Origin: an uncultured Lachnospiraceae bacterium
GTDB lineage: Bacteria; Bacillota; Clostridia; Lachnospirales; Lachnospiraceae
Assembly: GCA_910585075.1 (NCBI GenBank)
Contig: CAJUED010000001.1
Location: 176,952 to 240,951 of the forward strand
DNA length: 64,000 nucleotides
Direction: 5' to 3'
This document shows positions 36,480-46,369 of the stretch, piece by piece. The notes beneath the pieces are model-generated. The model was not told the origin of the DNA, ran no database searches, and was given only the letters and a program-made list of their open reading frames with translations. The position numbers and the translations under genes are program-made. Positions within the stretch are counted from its first letter, which is position 1, and each line of letters starts with the position of its first letter.

Positions 36480-37631
36480 TTATTTCCCGAAACATTTCCG
36501 CACGGTCTTGATAATCAGCTCCATGTCCTCAGGCGTATTCTTAATATCGCTTGGCAGGCACAGCCCTCTGTCAAAAATATCCTCCGCAACGCTGGCCAAC
36601 TCCCCATTTTCCTTTTTACTGCCATTAACTGTTATAAAATCATATTCCTCAAATACCGGCTGTAAATGCATAGGCTTCCATATCGGGCGGCTTTCTATAT
36701 TCTCCTCCTCAAGGACGTCCATCACCTGATTGGGGGTAACGCCGCACCCGGGCGCAATGGTCATACAGGTCAGCCAGCAGTTGGCGTCCCCGTCCTGATT
36801 CAATGGATTTAAGGTGATTTCCGGTATGTCCTTAAATGCTTCCCCATACTGCCTGTAGATATCCTTCTTTATGGCCTTATGTTCTTCCAGATGGAGAAGC
36901 TGCCCCCGTCCAATCCCTGCGACAATGTTACTCATTCTGTAATTGTATCCTATGCTGGAATGCTGGTAATGCCTTGCCGCATCCCTGGCCTGGGTAGCCA
37001 AAAAGGTGGCTTTCTTCGTATACTCCTCTTTCTCCGCAACCAGCATACCTCCGCCTGAGGTGGTGATAATCTTATTGCCGTTAAAAGAATAAATTCCGAT
37101 TTCTCCAAATGTTCCCGTATGCTTTCCTTTATAAATACTGCCAAGGGATTCCGCCGCATCCTCGATCACCGGAACATGATGGGCGCTGCAGATTTCCATG
37201 ATCTCATCCAGCTTGGCGGGGGTACCGTACAAATGAACTACAATCACAGCTTTTACATCGGGATATTTTTCAAAGGCCCGCTTCAAAGCCTCCGGGTCCA
37301 TATTCCAGGTATCCCTTTCCGAATCCACAAACACCGGAGTCGCCTGTTCGTATATTACAGGATTACAGCTTGCACTAAACGTCAAAGTGGGAACAAATAC
37401 AATGTCTCCCTGAGTAATTCCTAAAATTTTCAGTGCCAGATGAATTGCCGCCGTCCCCGCGCTGAGGGCAGAAGCATGGGAAATTCCCACATAATCTGCA
37501 ATCTCCTTCTCAAAAGCATTCACATTAGGTCCAAGAGGCGCCACCCAATTGGTATCAAAGGCCTCCTGAATAAACTCCTGCTCCTCCCCGTGCATGGTGG
37601 GACAGGATAAGTATATTTTTTTCTTAGCCAT
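36480..37631 (-). CDS. PglE-like DegT/DnrJ/EryC1 aminotransferase
   Basis: A PLP aminotransferase of about 383 residues: LSAGTAAIHLALK near residue 60, VIEDAAESLGS holding the PLP-ring aspartate, and SFNGNKIITTSGGG with the Schiff-base lysine. The YLSCPTMHGEE start fits the PglE branch, which puts an amino group at C4 of UDP-4-keto-6-deoxy-GlcNAc. It follows the PglF-like dehydratase by about 140 bases. GGAG lies eight bases before ATG at 37631. The product, UDP-4-amino sugar, would normally be acetylated by PglD, which is not present here. Confidence 0.9.
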   Translation of the reverse strand: MAKKKIYLSCPTMHGEEQEFIQEAFDTNWVAPLGPNVNAFEKEIADYVGISHASALSAGTAAIHLALKILGITQGDIVFVPTLTFSASCNPVIYEQATPVFVDSERDTWNMDPEALKRAFEKYPDVKAVIVVHLYGTPAKLDEIMEICSAHHVPVIEDAAESLGSIYKGKHTGTFGEIGIYSFNGNKIITTSGGGMLVAEKEEYTKKATFLATQARDAARHYQHSSIGYNYRMSNIVAGIGRGQLLHLEEHKAIKKDIYRQYGEAFKDIPEITLNPLNQDGDANCWLTCMTIAPGCGVTPNQVMDVLEEENIESRPIWKPMHLQPVFEEYDFITVNGSKKENGELASVAEDIFDRGLCLPSDIKNTPEDMELIIKTVRKCFGK

Positions 37632-37768
37632 TTTCCCTGCTCCTTTCCGCATAGCTTTTGCTTCTCATACATTTAAGCCTTTTATATCTGCTGCCGGCAA
37701 CAATGCTTCTCCAACTTACAGCAGCATTTCTTTCTGCCACCGGTTGTCCATATATAAAAAAGACAACA

Positions 37769-39655
37769 TCAGCACTCCGTCTCCTCATAATGATAAGTCG
37801 GCACAATCTCCTTAATCATGGGCCTGATATCACAATTTTCGCTGATGGACGCATCCTTCAAATTTTTCAGCTGGACAAAAAACTTCATTTCATTTATTTC
37901 AATAGGTTTCCCAATATAAATCAGTTTATTTTTGGTCTCCGTCATGCCCTCCTCCTCCATCAGGAGTTCTTCATACAGCTTTTCTCCGGGACGCAGGCCG
38001 GTAAACTCAATTTTGATATCCTCATCCACACGATATCCTGATAAACGGATTAAATTCTTCGCCAAATCCAGAATCTTCACGGGCTTTCCCATATCCAGCA
38101 CAAAGATTTCACCGCCTTTGGCATAGGCCCCCGCCTGGAGCACCAGGGACACTGCCTCGGGTATGGTCATAAAATACCGGATAATGTCAGGGTGGGTAAC
38201 CGTCACCGGCCCTCCCGCCATAATCTGCTTTTTAAACAGCGGAATCACACTGCCGTTGCTTCCAAGTACATTTCCAAAACGCACCGCCACAAATTCCGTA
38301 TCGTAGTGCTTATTAAAGGTCTGAATAATCATTTCACAGATTCGTTTGCTGGCTCCCATAATATTGGTAGGGTTTACTGCCTTGTCCGTGGAAATCATCA
38401 CAAACCGTTTCACATCATTCATTGCCGCCGCCTGAGCGGTTTTCCAGGTACCGAACACATTGTTTTTCACCGCCTCGTTGGGGCTCTTTTCCATAAGAGG
38501 CACATGCTTGTGAGCCGCCGCATGGTAAACAATATCCGGTTTATAATGCTCAAAAATCCAGTTCATCCGGTTGGTATTGCGCACGGAGGCAATCAGCACA
38601 GATAAAGAAAGGTCAGGATACTTTGCCAAAAGCTCCTGCTGTACGTCGTAAACACTGTTTTCATAAATATCCACTATGATAAGTTTTGCCGGGTGGTGGG
38701 AGGCAATCTGACGGCAGAGCTCGCTTCCGATAGAGCCGCCTCCGCCTGTTACCAGCACCTTTTTCCCTTTTACATATCCAAGGATGGAATCTAAATCCAC
38801 CTCAATGGGCTCCCTGCCCAAAAGGTCCTCCACCTCCACATCCCGCAGCTTGCTTACACTGACCTCCCCGTTTACCAGCTGGTACATACCGGGAAGGGAG
38901 CGCAGCTTACAGCTTGTCTCCTTACAGATATCCAAAATATCGGACAATTCCTTCCGGGAAATGGAAGGCATGGCAATGATAATCTCATCAATGCCGTAAA
39001 TGTCCGCACATTCCACAATCTTATCTCTGCCGCCTACAACCTTGATACCCTGAATGAATTTTCCCCATTTTCCCTTGTCGTCGTCAATAATGCACCGGAT
39101 GACCATGGTGGAAAAATTGCTGTTCACGATTTCCTTGATAATCAGATTGGCGGCTTCTCCCGCTCCGATCACCATGACGGAAATATTGTTGTTTTTATTC
39201 TGCTGCCGGTGTTTCAGACTCCTGAAGAACCGATAGGAAAAACGGCTTCCAAAAATAAAACTGATAAGTAAAAATACGTACAGAAAATAGTAGCTGCTGG
39301 GAACCGCCTGCTGCCCCGGCGTCCTGAAAAACTGAATCCCCACCGCCTGTGCAACGGAAGATACCACACTGGCCATCACAAGGTTCTGCAGCTCCGTCTC
39401 CCCGGCAAAGGCCCAGAGACTGCTGTACATCCGAAACAGATACAGCACAAAAAGCGTGATCACAATATTAAACGGCAAAAACCTGCCCACCGGCCCTAAG
39501 AAATGCTCCGGTATTTCCGACAGGTCAAAATTGTAACGCATAAGCAGCGCCACATAACTGGCCAAAACCACACTTATGATATCGTAGATAATCAGGCAGG
39601 TTCTTCTATAAAATATTTTTACATTAAAAGGCGTTCTTTTCTTTTCTTTATTCAT
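37769..39655 (-). CDS. PglF-like UDP-GlcNAc 4,6-dehydratase (CapD/WbpM family)
   Basis: About 628 residues. Four N-terminal membrane helices (about residues 15-140) precede a first Rossmann domain (VMVIGAGEAA) and the dehydratase domain with VTGGGGSIGSELCRQI, PNEAVKNNVFGTW and SDKAVNPTN. The catalytic position lies in STDKAVNPTNIMGASKR, where the usual YxxxK is MxxxK, as in this subfamily. It makes UDP-4-keto-6-deoxy-GlcNAc for the next aminotransferase. ATG at 39655 is chosen because the helical region begins soon after; the frame opens further upstream to 39718. Confidence 0.92.
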   Translation of the reverse strand: MNKEKKRTPFNVKIFYRRTCLIIYDIISVVLASYVALLMRYNFDLSEIPEHFLGPVGRFLPFNIVITLFVLYLFRMYSSLWAFAGETELQNLVMASVVSSVAQAVGIQFFRTPGQQAVPSSYYFLYVFLLISFIFGSRFSYRFFRSLKHRQQNKNNNISVMVIGAGEAANLIIKEIVNSNFSTMVIRCIIDDDKGKWGKFIQGIKVVGGRDKIVECADIYGIDEIIIAMPSISRKELSDILDICKETSCKLRSLPGMYQLVNGEVSVSKLRDVEVEDLLGREPIEVDLDSILGYVKGKKVLVTGGGGSIGSELCRQIASHHPAKLIIVDIYENSVYDVQQELLAKYPDLSLSVLIASVRNTNRMNWIFEHYKPDIVYHAAAHKHVPLMEKSPNEAVKNNVFGTWKTAQAAAMNDVKRFVMISTDKAVNPTNIMGASKRICEMIIQTFNKHYDTEFVAVRFGNVLGSNGSVIPLFKKQIMAGGPVTVTHPDIIRYFMTIPEAVSLVLQAGAYAKGGEIFVLDMGKPVKILDLAKNLIRLSGYRVDEDIKIEFTGLRPGEKLYEELLMEEEGMTETKNKLIYIGKPIEINEMKFFVQLKNLKDASISENCDIRPMIKEIVPTYHYEETEC

Positions 39656-39754
39656 TACTCTACTCTCATACCCTGATTGTTCGCACTGGCTCAAACACTG
39701 TGCATAGCCGCAGTACATATTTACAGACTGCTCTATCCATCAATTTCAAACAGT

Positions 39755-42319
39755 TTATTTTCTTTTCTGTTCTTCCTGGAATACAAGGGGCGCGATAACC
39801 AGCATAAGCACCAGTCCGCAGGGATTGCTCAAATGGAAAATCCACTCCACCATACCTGCAACAGCAACAGCAACGCAAACCACAAAAGGCAATGCCGCAT
39901 AAGTTATTTTGTCCTTTTCCCTGCGATAATACAAGCAGCTCCTGATAAAAGTGGCAATTCCAAGCAGCACAAAGAAGATACCCACCGGTATCCCATGGTC
40001 GTAAGCCACCTGAAGATAAATATTATGGGCGTGAGTGGCAATCTCCCCGTTTTGAAGCAGTGCTCCCATCTCCTCATGGCCCGTCATATTCAGCTGCTCT
40101 ATATAAGATTTGAAAATATCCAGTCTGCCGTTGGTATAGTCCTCGTCCTTTAAGGCTTCCTCCGGGACGTCTTCCGGAACATAATCTGCAGAGGCCACCA
40201 GCTTACTGCTGTCCACGATTCCCGGAATCGTTGCTGTTTCTTCCGTCAGCTCAGAATCGTTAGCCTTTCTTTCCTCTATAAATCTTTCCTCTATTAACGG
40301 GCTCTCCAAACGGGACGTGGTCTGATGTCTCCTCTGGTATTCCTCAATTTCACCATAAACGTCAAAAGTCCCTTCCGGTATACTGAAAATTTTCTCGGCA
40401 AATACATCTATAAAACGGCCCACCCGCATAAAATTCTTGGAACCAAGCCTTCTGCCCCGCATCACATCCTCCGGGCAGTACATGGAATACTCTATCTCAT
40501 AGAGAAAAGGTTCACTCACAAGGGCAGGTACATTTCTCTGGACTGTGAAAGTCACAGGCAGGCATACTACCACGGCTAAAATCAGCATTCCCAGATTTTT
40601 CCCGTAATTCTTTACATAGCAAAGTCCTTTTCCTCCCGCCATAATGCCAATCCCAAATAAAACCGCAACGCCCACTGCAAAGAACGCCGTTCTGGACATA
40701 GTAAAGAGCATATAGGAGGAAACCACTCCAAAGAGCACAAGCTCTTTCCAGCAATCCTTTAACTGTCTGCTTTTCTTAAGCTTTTCCAGCAAAATAACCG
40801 TTGCAGCGCATTCCACTATGGTAAGGTAGGACGCCGTGATTGTAACCGTATGGAAAATATGCGTATATCTCGCATTACGGAAGGTGACGTAAGGCCGGTG
40901 CAGCAGGGCATAACCGGTAGACCAGACAAACTGCATGATAATACCCCTTGCAATATTTACCAGCACTCTCTCCTTATGCTCCCACATACCGTAATTCAGA
41001 TAAAATAAAGTAAAGGCCGCCGCCATCACAACAGTCCACCATCTGCCGTTGCGGAACACCATCGTCAAAATGAAAAATAACGCTACCAGACCTCCGTACA
41101 CATAAGAAGGCCTTGCCAGCTTCTTTTTACACAGCCTGATTGCCGTGTGAATCAGAATAAATCCCAGAGCCACGCCAATCCACACCGTATATTTCAGGGA
41201 CTGAACCGCAAACTCGTCCATCTCCGGGGTCAGGTTTGTCTGATAATAATGATACCCGCAAAGACCGGCCACTGCCAGATATATCAGATTATAGAGATTA
41301 AAAATCTCTTTCCACCGAAACATGGCAATCACCGCCAGGGAAAACCAGAGCATTTCCTTGCGCTCCGCCACCATATGGTGAACGTCGTACAGGCCGCTGA
41401 CGTACTCGCAGCACCCTGCAACCGCTCCTGCAATTCCCAGAGACTGCACCAAATCCCCAAAATGGCTTTTCAGATAATCCATGGTAAGGATTGCCTGCTG
41501 TCCCACTCTGTCATGATTAATACCGTAAAACAAAATAATCGCAAGAAAAACCACGCTGACAAAATATACCGTATTATCCAGCAGATAATTTCCACAGACT
41601 CCTGCAAGCACGGCTCCTATACAAATAACGGCGCCTGCTGCCACAATGGGATTCATAACGCTCTTAAAAACCTTTTCCACGGTAGTCAGCTTGTCCTCTT
41701 TTTTCCGATACCAAAGACGAACGCTCACTATCAGCAAAGCCGCAATTGCCGCAATCAACCCGCCAAACATAAGCACCCTTGTCTTTCGAAGGGGCACGCT
41801 GTAATTGTAATTGGCCATCAGACTCATGCCCTCCTGGGTGGAATCCGCATAGTACAGGGTTCCCATATAAGGCATTTCCTCTAAAGCCGCTGGGCCCCAC
41901 CCGGTATAAATCACCGAATCGTCCCCCTGCAAAATCACAAAATAGGTCTTGTTCACTTCCATATCAACGTCAATGATGACTTCCTGGAAACCGGGAAGTT
42001 TTTCCGGTTCAATGGCAGTTTCCTCCTCGCAGATTACCTGCCACTGCTCGTCCAAAATCCGCAGGAAAAAGGTTTCTCCGGTACAGTTTTCATCCAGATA
42101 GACGTCTATGGTATCCATGTGGTCGTACTGGGCCACAATCGTCTGCAAAACCGTCTTCTCATCGTCAATTGCTTCAGAATAAATTTCACCCTGAGGCATT
42201 ACCACGGTGCTTACCTGTTCGTGCCAGATTCTCAGAGGCCATAGGGAGGCCAAGAGACATACGGCTATGATAAGTATTACTGTCCGGATTGCTTTGCTTT
42301 TATATACAATCTTCTTCAT
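39755..42319 (-). CDS. O-antigen ligase/polymerase-like membrane protein
   Basis: A large protein of about 854 residues. A first helix (about 8-28) is followed by an outside beta-rich domain of about 160 residues, then about ten helices. The large late loop contains the Wzy_C-type motif ATHAHNIYLQVAYDHGI near residue 770. Such proteins polymerise or ligate lipid-linked glycans on the outer face. A charged Glu/Arg-rich insertion lies before that motif. GGGAG stands seven bases before ATG at 42319, and a promoter lies upstream. It heads the operon leading to the Pgl-like genes. Confidence 0.8.
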   Translation of the reverse strand: MKKIVYKSKAIRTVILIIAVCLLASLWPLRIWHEQVSTVVMPQGEIYSEAIDDEKTVLQTIVAQYDHMDTIDVYLDENCTGETFFLRILDEQWQVICEEETAIEPEKLPGFQEVIIDVDMEVNKTYFVILQGDDSVIYTGWGPAALEEMPYMGTLYYADSTQEGMSLMANYNYSVPLRKTRVLMFGGLIAAIAALLIVSVRLWYRKKEDKLTTVEKVFKSVMNPIVAAGAVICIGAVLAGVCGNYLLDNTVYFVSVVFLAIILFYGINHDRVGQQAILTMDYLKSHFGDLVQSLGIAGAVAGCCEYVSGLYDVHHMVAERKEMLWFSLAVIAMFRWKEIFNLYNLIYLAVAGLCGYHYYQTNLTPEMDEFAVQSLKYTVWIGVALGFILIHTAIRLCKKKLARPSYVYGGLVALFFILTMVFRNGRWWTVVMAAAFTLFYLNYGMWEHKERVLVNIARGIIMQFVWSTGYALLHRPYVTFRNARYTHIFHTVTITASYLTIVECAATVILLEKLKKSRQLKDCWKELVLFGVVSSYMLFTMSRTAFFAVGVAVLFGIGIMAGGKGLCYVKNYGKNLGMLILAVVVCLPVTFTVQRNVPALVSEPFLYEIEYSMYCPEDVMRGRRLGSKNFMRVGRFIDVFAEKIFSIPEGTFDVYGEIEEYQRRHQTTSRLESPLIEERFIEERKANDSELTEETATIPGIVDSSKLVASADYVPEDVPEEALKDEDYTNGRLDIFKSYIEQLNMTGHEEMGALLQNGEIATHAHNIYLQVAYDHGIPVGIFFVLLGIATFIRSCLYYRREKDKITYAALPFVVCVAVAVAGMVEWIFHLSNPCGLVLMLVIAPLVFQEEQKRK

Positions 42320-42460
42320 ATCTATTCTCCCTGCATATCGCAAGCCATACTTGCACTACTGCATTAATCGAAGGTTTATTTTCAGACTTTTCCTCACTTC
42401 CGTACTACTTTTACATATGGAGGAGTTTATCTAAATTATCGCAAGTTTCACGCATGGGTA

Positions 42461-42489
42461 AGTATATCACAGATATTTCCAATTATCAA
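42461..42489 (-). promoter_or_regulatory. Promoter for the ligase-PglF-PglE-PglC-ATP-grasp-PglA operon
   Basis: The minus strand reads TTGATA, 17 bases, TATACT, with an extended -10 TGA directly before the box. It lies in a 273-base gap holding no gene. Transcription would start near 42454, about 135 bases before the ligase gene. Confidence 0.8.
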
Positions 42490-42592
42490 ATTTTCTCGCC
42501 ACAGCGGCATAAGAACCATGCCGAAAAGTTATTTTTCACACATTGGTCATTCGTCCGCTTCTTCAAGAGTAAATATTCAGTCGCCAATGTTG

Positions 42593-44596
42593 CTACCTTT
42601 TATATATTACTTGCCAACATGTGCAAAGTAATACAGGGAGCAGCGCCCACAAAAATACCACATACCGCACCAGGCAGGCAGGCCCCAGAATAACGGTCAG
42701 CCAGCACAGTCCGGGCAATATGAAGGGCAGCAGCACCCTCCACTTTTTTCCGTAACAAAGATATCCCAAAATGAAGGCCCATACCCAGAATAAAAAGCCG
42801 GGAGCAAACAGCATGGATATGACCGGAATTTTCTGCTGGGTGATTTCCAGGGACATTTTACGGTACAAATCATCCAGCCAGGGGATTTTACTTTCCCGCG
42901 TGCCGGGTTCCTCCACCTCGTAGCCAAAGTAGGAGCTGTCCTCGTACGTGTAGGTAAAAACAGTATTTCCCCGATAAGTGTCGATAACTGTGTCAGGATA
43001 CCAGTAGCCATAGGAGGTCATGAACCATGCGTTCAGGTAGGCAAAGGGGTGTTCCAGTCCCCATTTTGCCCATAATTGCCAAAAGCTTTTTGGGTCGGCA
43101 GCATATGCTTCATTGTTAAAGCTGATTTTTACCCCGTCCGTTACTTTGGGCGTATATCTGTTAACCGCTTCTTCGGGCAGATATTTGTACAAAATTTCCT
43201 GGTCCTGCAAGGAAGTCTCCTCATAGGCACAGACCCTTGCCAGCTGAGAAATCGGTACGGTAAGCATTTCCTGATTTTCCGAATCATTGGCGTGAAGCGC
43301 TCCCGCAAGCCCGGCGTTCATCACCAGGTAAACAACCACAATTGCTATCATATAAGGAAGAACCTTTTTCCATTTCTTCCTTAAATAGAACACCAAAATA
43401 GGAATAAAGACAAGGAATCCGTAAAATCCATTATGCCGCAGTAACATCATTCCCACAGAGGATGCACCAAACAGGGCAACACTGCCTTTTTTTTCAAGAA
43501 ATTTGTCCACATCCCCACACAGCTCCTGCAACAGAACCACCATGATAAGAAGCATTCCCGTAAAAAGCCCGTCCTTGGCGGAGCAAAGGGAAAACATCAC
43601 AAGCACCGGAAACAAGCCAAAATACAGCACAAGCAGAACCCTCACCCACTTAGGCACGCCTCTTTTTTCCAATCTTCCAATGCACCACGCAAAAATTCCG
43701 GCCATCACCACCATCTGTATCAGCGTGTAACAGGCAATTCCAAGATTGTAGGAACCTGTCAGCTTATGCACCAGCTGAATGACTCCTCCCAAAAAAAGCA
43801 CATGTAAAAGAGGATGATGTGTCGAAAAATTCCGCGTCACCACCTGGAGCAGCTCGTCCTGGGCGTCATACACAAAAAAGCCCGGATAGGCCGCCAGAAA
43901 CACAGGAAGATAACACAGGAAAATACCTCCCGCCCTGACTATAAAGCTGCAGACACCTTTTTTCCTCCCTGCGCCCTTTTCCGCTTTCTCCTTCTCGTCC
44001 GCCTTTTCTCTTTCGCTTCCCTTGTTTTCCCTGCCCGTCGGCCGGGACGTTCCCTTGCATAGGCAAGCTGTCCCATCTTTCACTGTTCCAAACTTGTCCC
44101 AAAAATACCGCGCCCACAGCGCAAAAAGAACCGCCAAAATCAGGATGCTTCCCCACATCCGAATATTTGTAAAAGGAACGCTTCCCTGCAAATCAAGCTG
44201 AGTTCCAAATACCATGCACAATGAAAAGGCCGTCCCAAAACAGCCGGGCCAAATCCATCCGGACCATTTCCCCTCAGCTCCTGCCCCCAGCGCCTTATCC
44301 GTCAGATAGAACAGTACCAGAAACCCAAATACCGAGACCACACTGTTGGTGTATCCCAGACTTTCCGTTCTGTGAAGCATCCACGGCATAGCCCACCCAC
44401 CGGCAAAAGCGAAAACCGCGGCCGCTACGTACCTGACGCCTTCCGGTTTTTGCATATTATCCTTTATCCCACGAAAAGCAGTTCTTTCCTCAGGAAGTGA
44501 ATTTTCTTGAAGATTTACTTTTTCATGGAAATTTTCCTTTTGAAAAGATTTTTCATTATGAATATCGCTTTCTTTATGTTCCTGCCTGTTCCTCAT
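42593..44596 (-). CDS. DUF6020-type polytopic membrane protein
   Basis: A 667-residue protein with ten or more helices. YPGFFVYDAQDELLQV, THHPLLHVLFLGG and LRHNGFYGFLVFIPIL are the features of the DUF6020/GT-C-like membrane proteins. The acidic YDAQDE outside loop resembles the metal or donor site of polyprenyl-phosphate-dependent transferases. A charged cytoplasmic segment (about 190-225, rich in Lys/Glu/Gly) is unusual. With the GtrB-like GT2 overlapping it by 23 bases, a GtrC-like role, moving a sugar from undecaprenyl phosphate to the exported glycan, is a reasonable inference. Confidence 0.8.
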   Translation of the reverse strand: MRNRQEHKESDIHNEKSFQKENFHEKVNLQENSLPEERTAFRGIKDNMQKPEGVRYVAAAVFAFAGGWAMPWMLHRTESLGYTNSVVSVFGFLVLFYLTDKALGAGAEGKWSGWIWPGCFGTAFSLCMVFGTQLDLQGSVPFTNIRMWGSILILAVLFALWARYFWDKFGTVKDGTACLCKGTSRPTGRENKGSEREKADEKEKAEKGAGRKKGVCSFIVRAGGIFLCYLPVFLAAYPGFFVYDAQDELLQVVTRNFSTHHPLLHVLFLGGVIQLVHKLTGSYNLGIACYTLIQMVVMAGIFAWCIGRLEKRGVPKWVRVLLVLYFGLFPVLVMFSLCSAKDGLFTGMLLIMVVLLQELCGDVDKFLEKKGSVALFGASSVGMMLLRHNGFYGFLVFIPILVFYLRKKWKKVLPYMIAIVVVYLVMNAGLAGALHANDSENQEMLTVPISQLARVCAYEETSLQDQEILYKYLPEEAVNRYTPKVTDGVKISFNNEAYAADPKSFWQLWAKWGLEHPFAYLNAWFMTSYGYWYPDTVIDTYRGNTVFTYTYEDSSYFGYEVEEPGTRESKIPWLDDLYRKMSLEITQQKIPVISMLFAPGFLFWVWAFILGYLCYGKKWRVLLPFILPGLCWLTVILGPACLVRYVVFLWALLPVLLCTCWQVIYKR

Positions 44597-45536
44597 CCGC
44601 CCCCGCCTTTGTTATCTCCCTGATTACAAACTGGGGAGAATTGTTCATAGAAATATACATCCTTCCCACATATTCACCGGTAAGTCCCACCATCAGCATC
44701 AGCATCCCTCCGATAAACACCAGCATTGCCATCAGGGCGCTAAACCCTGTCACCAGTCCCGGCGGGTTGATAAAAATTTTCTTGATGATAGTATAAATCC
44801 CATACAAAAAACCCGCCACGGCAAATACAGCCCCTGAAAACGTGGCAATCCGCAGCGGCTTCACACTAAAAGCCGTAAACCCGTTAAACCAAAGCCCCAG
44901 GAGCTTTCCCAAAGTATAACCGGAAACCCCTGCCTGCCTGTCCCTGTGGTTTACTTCCACATTGACAATATTTTTCGTGGTGCGCAGCACCAGCCCAATC
45001 ACATAAGGATAGGCATTCTCATAACGCATCATTTCATCCACTACAAACCGCTTCGCAGCAAAATAACTGGAAAGATACAGCTCCTTTGGCTTACCCAGCA
45101 TTACCCGGGTCATCACCTCATTCACATGGCTCCCCCAATTCCGAAACCCTGAATGATGCTTGTTCGTATATTTAGCATAAACCACATCCGCCCCCTGCTT
45201 GATTTCTTCAAGGAGCTTGTCCACCTCATCCGCCGGAGTCTGCCCGTCATCATCCAGACAAACCACAATATCCCCCTTAGCCTGATGGAACCCCGCCATC
45301 AAAGCACTGTGCTGACCAAAATTCCTGGCAAGGTCAACCCCCGTGATATTATCATTTTCCTGGCACAGCCTTCTAATCGTATCATAAGTCCCGTCCGGAG
45401 AGCAGTCATTGACCAAAATCACCTCATAAACATACTCCTCCATCTGACGCATTTTTTCCTGAATTTCCTTTATTACATCAGGCAAAGTCGCCTCCGACCG
45501 ATAACACGGAATCACAAAACTAACCCTTTTTTTCAC
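44574..45536 (-). CDS. GtrB/ArnC-like undecaprenyl-phosphate glycosyltransferase (GT2)
   Basis: A 320-residue GT2: VSFVIPCYRSE, LVNDCSPDGT, LARNFGQHSALMAGF, CLDDDGQTP with the DxD, and HRDRQAGVSGYTLGKL. Two C-terminal helices (about 235-260 and 270-295) complete the GtrB/ArnC/DPMS layout. It loads a sugar onto undecaprenyl phosphate. The start is GTG at 45536 with GGAGG six bases upstream. The end overlaps the DUF6020 gene, the usual GtrB-GtrC arrangement, so the two likely decorate the glycan outside. Confidence 0.92.
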   Translation of the reverse strand: MKKRVSFVIPCYRSEATLPDVIKEIQEKMRQMEEYVYEVILVNDCSPDGTYDTIRRLCQENDNITGVDLARNFGQHSALMAGFHQAKGDIVVCLDDDGQTPADEVDKLLEEIKQGADVVYAKYTNKHHSGFRNWGSHVNEVMTRVMLGKPKELYLSSYFAAKRFVVDEMMRYENAYPYVIGLVLRTTKNIVNVEVNHRDRQAGVSGYTLGKLLGLWFNGFTAFSVKPLRIATFSGAVFAVAGFLYGIYTIIKKIFINPPGLVTGFSALMAMLVFIGGMLMLMVGLTGEYVGRMYISMNNSPQFVIREITKAGADEEQAGT

Positions 45537-45626
45537 CGCAAACCTCCTGCGCCTGCATTTTCACTATGCTTATCATTGTCCAATTGTCCGCCTGGTAAAG
45601 TATGCACATAACCTTCGGCAGGCAGA

Positions 45627-46181
45627 TTACCTTTTTACATCATTATGATTCACAACCGCCATAAAAATCACATCTCTGTACCGCCCCTCCAAAAACACCT
45701 CGTCCTTCAAGTAAGCCTCCCTCACAAACCCGGCCTTCTCATAACTGCGCAGCGCCTGCCCATTCTCCGCCAAAACCCGCAGCATAACTTTATGAAGCCC
45801 CACATCCTGAAAAGCATACCCAATCATCAGCCTGGCCGCCTCTGTTCCGTATCCCTTTCCAAGGGCCTCCTTTTCCCCGATAAAAATACCATACTCCGCC
45901 TTATTGTGTTCCCGGTCTATGTCCCGCAGATAAACACTGCCCACAGCCTTATCATCCGCCTTTCGGCAAATCATAAACTGCACCACTTTTCCCGTGTCTA
46001 TCATATTCTTCACCCAGCTTTCATGCCCCTCACGGGTAAACGGCTTCTGATAAATAAAATTCCTGCGGACAAAATCTGTGTTCCGCCACCGGATAATATC
46101 ATCCGTATCCTCCGCCTCCATCAGCCGCAGGTAAATATCCCGCCCCTCCGGCCTGTCTTTTCTCCACATTTTACCCTTCAT
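45627..46181 (-). CDS. GNAT N-acetyltransferase, RimJ/PseH-like
   Basis: A protein of about 184 residues with YLRLMEAEDTDDIIRWRN, RDIDREHNKAEYGIFIGE, the acetyl-CoA loop GKGYGTEAA and VLAENGQALRSYEKAGF. This is the RimJ/RimL-type GNAT fold used by PseH and other amino-sugar N-acetyltransferases. ATG at 46181 with GAGGG five bases upstream is preferred over a frame to 46280. Near the WecE-like transaminase, it may acetylate dTDP-Fuc4N. With the pse genes 12 kb away, a PseH role is also possible. The two cannot be told apart here. Confidence 0.85.
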   Translation of the reverse strand: MKGKMWRKDRPEGRDIYLRLMEAEDTDDIIRWRNTDFVRRNFIYQKPFTREGHESWVKNMIDTGKVVQFMICRKADDKAVGSVYLRDIDREHNKAEYGIFIGEKEALGKGYGTEAARLMIGYAFQDVGLHKVMLRVLAENGQALRSYEKAGFVREAYLKDEVFLEGRYRDVIFMAVVNHNDVKR

Positions 46182-46369
46182 ATGAACCCTCTGCCACCAT
46201 TTTTCAAAAATCAATACGACAATCTGTTTCAGCATGGTATCTTTACAATCCCAATCGCCGCAATTTACCTCTACAAACATTAAATAGACCTATAGCCGTT
46301 ATACATATAGCAAACTTCCAAGCATCAAATTTCTATACAAGCCCTCTGCAACTCTCGCAACGCAAAATC

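Noticed and set aside
41147..41884. Long plus-strand reading frame of 245 codons
   Set aside because: It is antisense to the ligase-like membrane protein and rich in His, Gln and Asn, as expected of a shadow frame.
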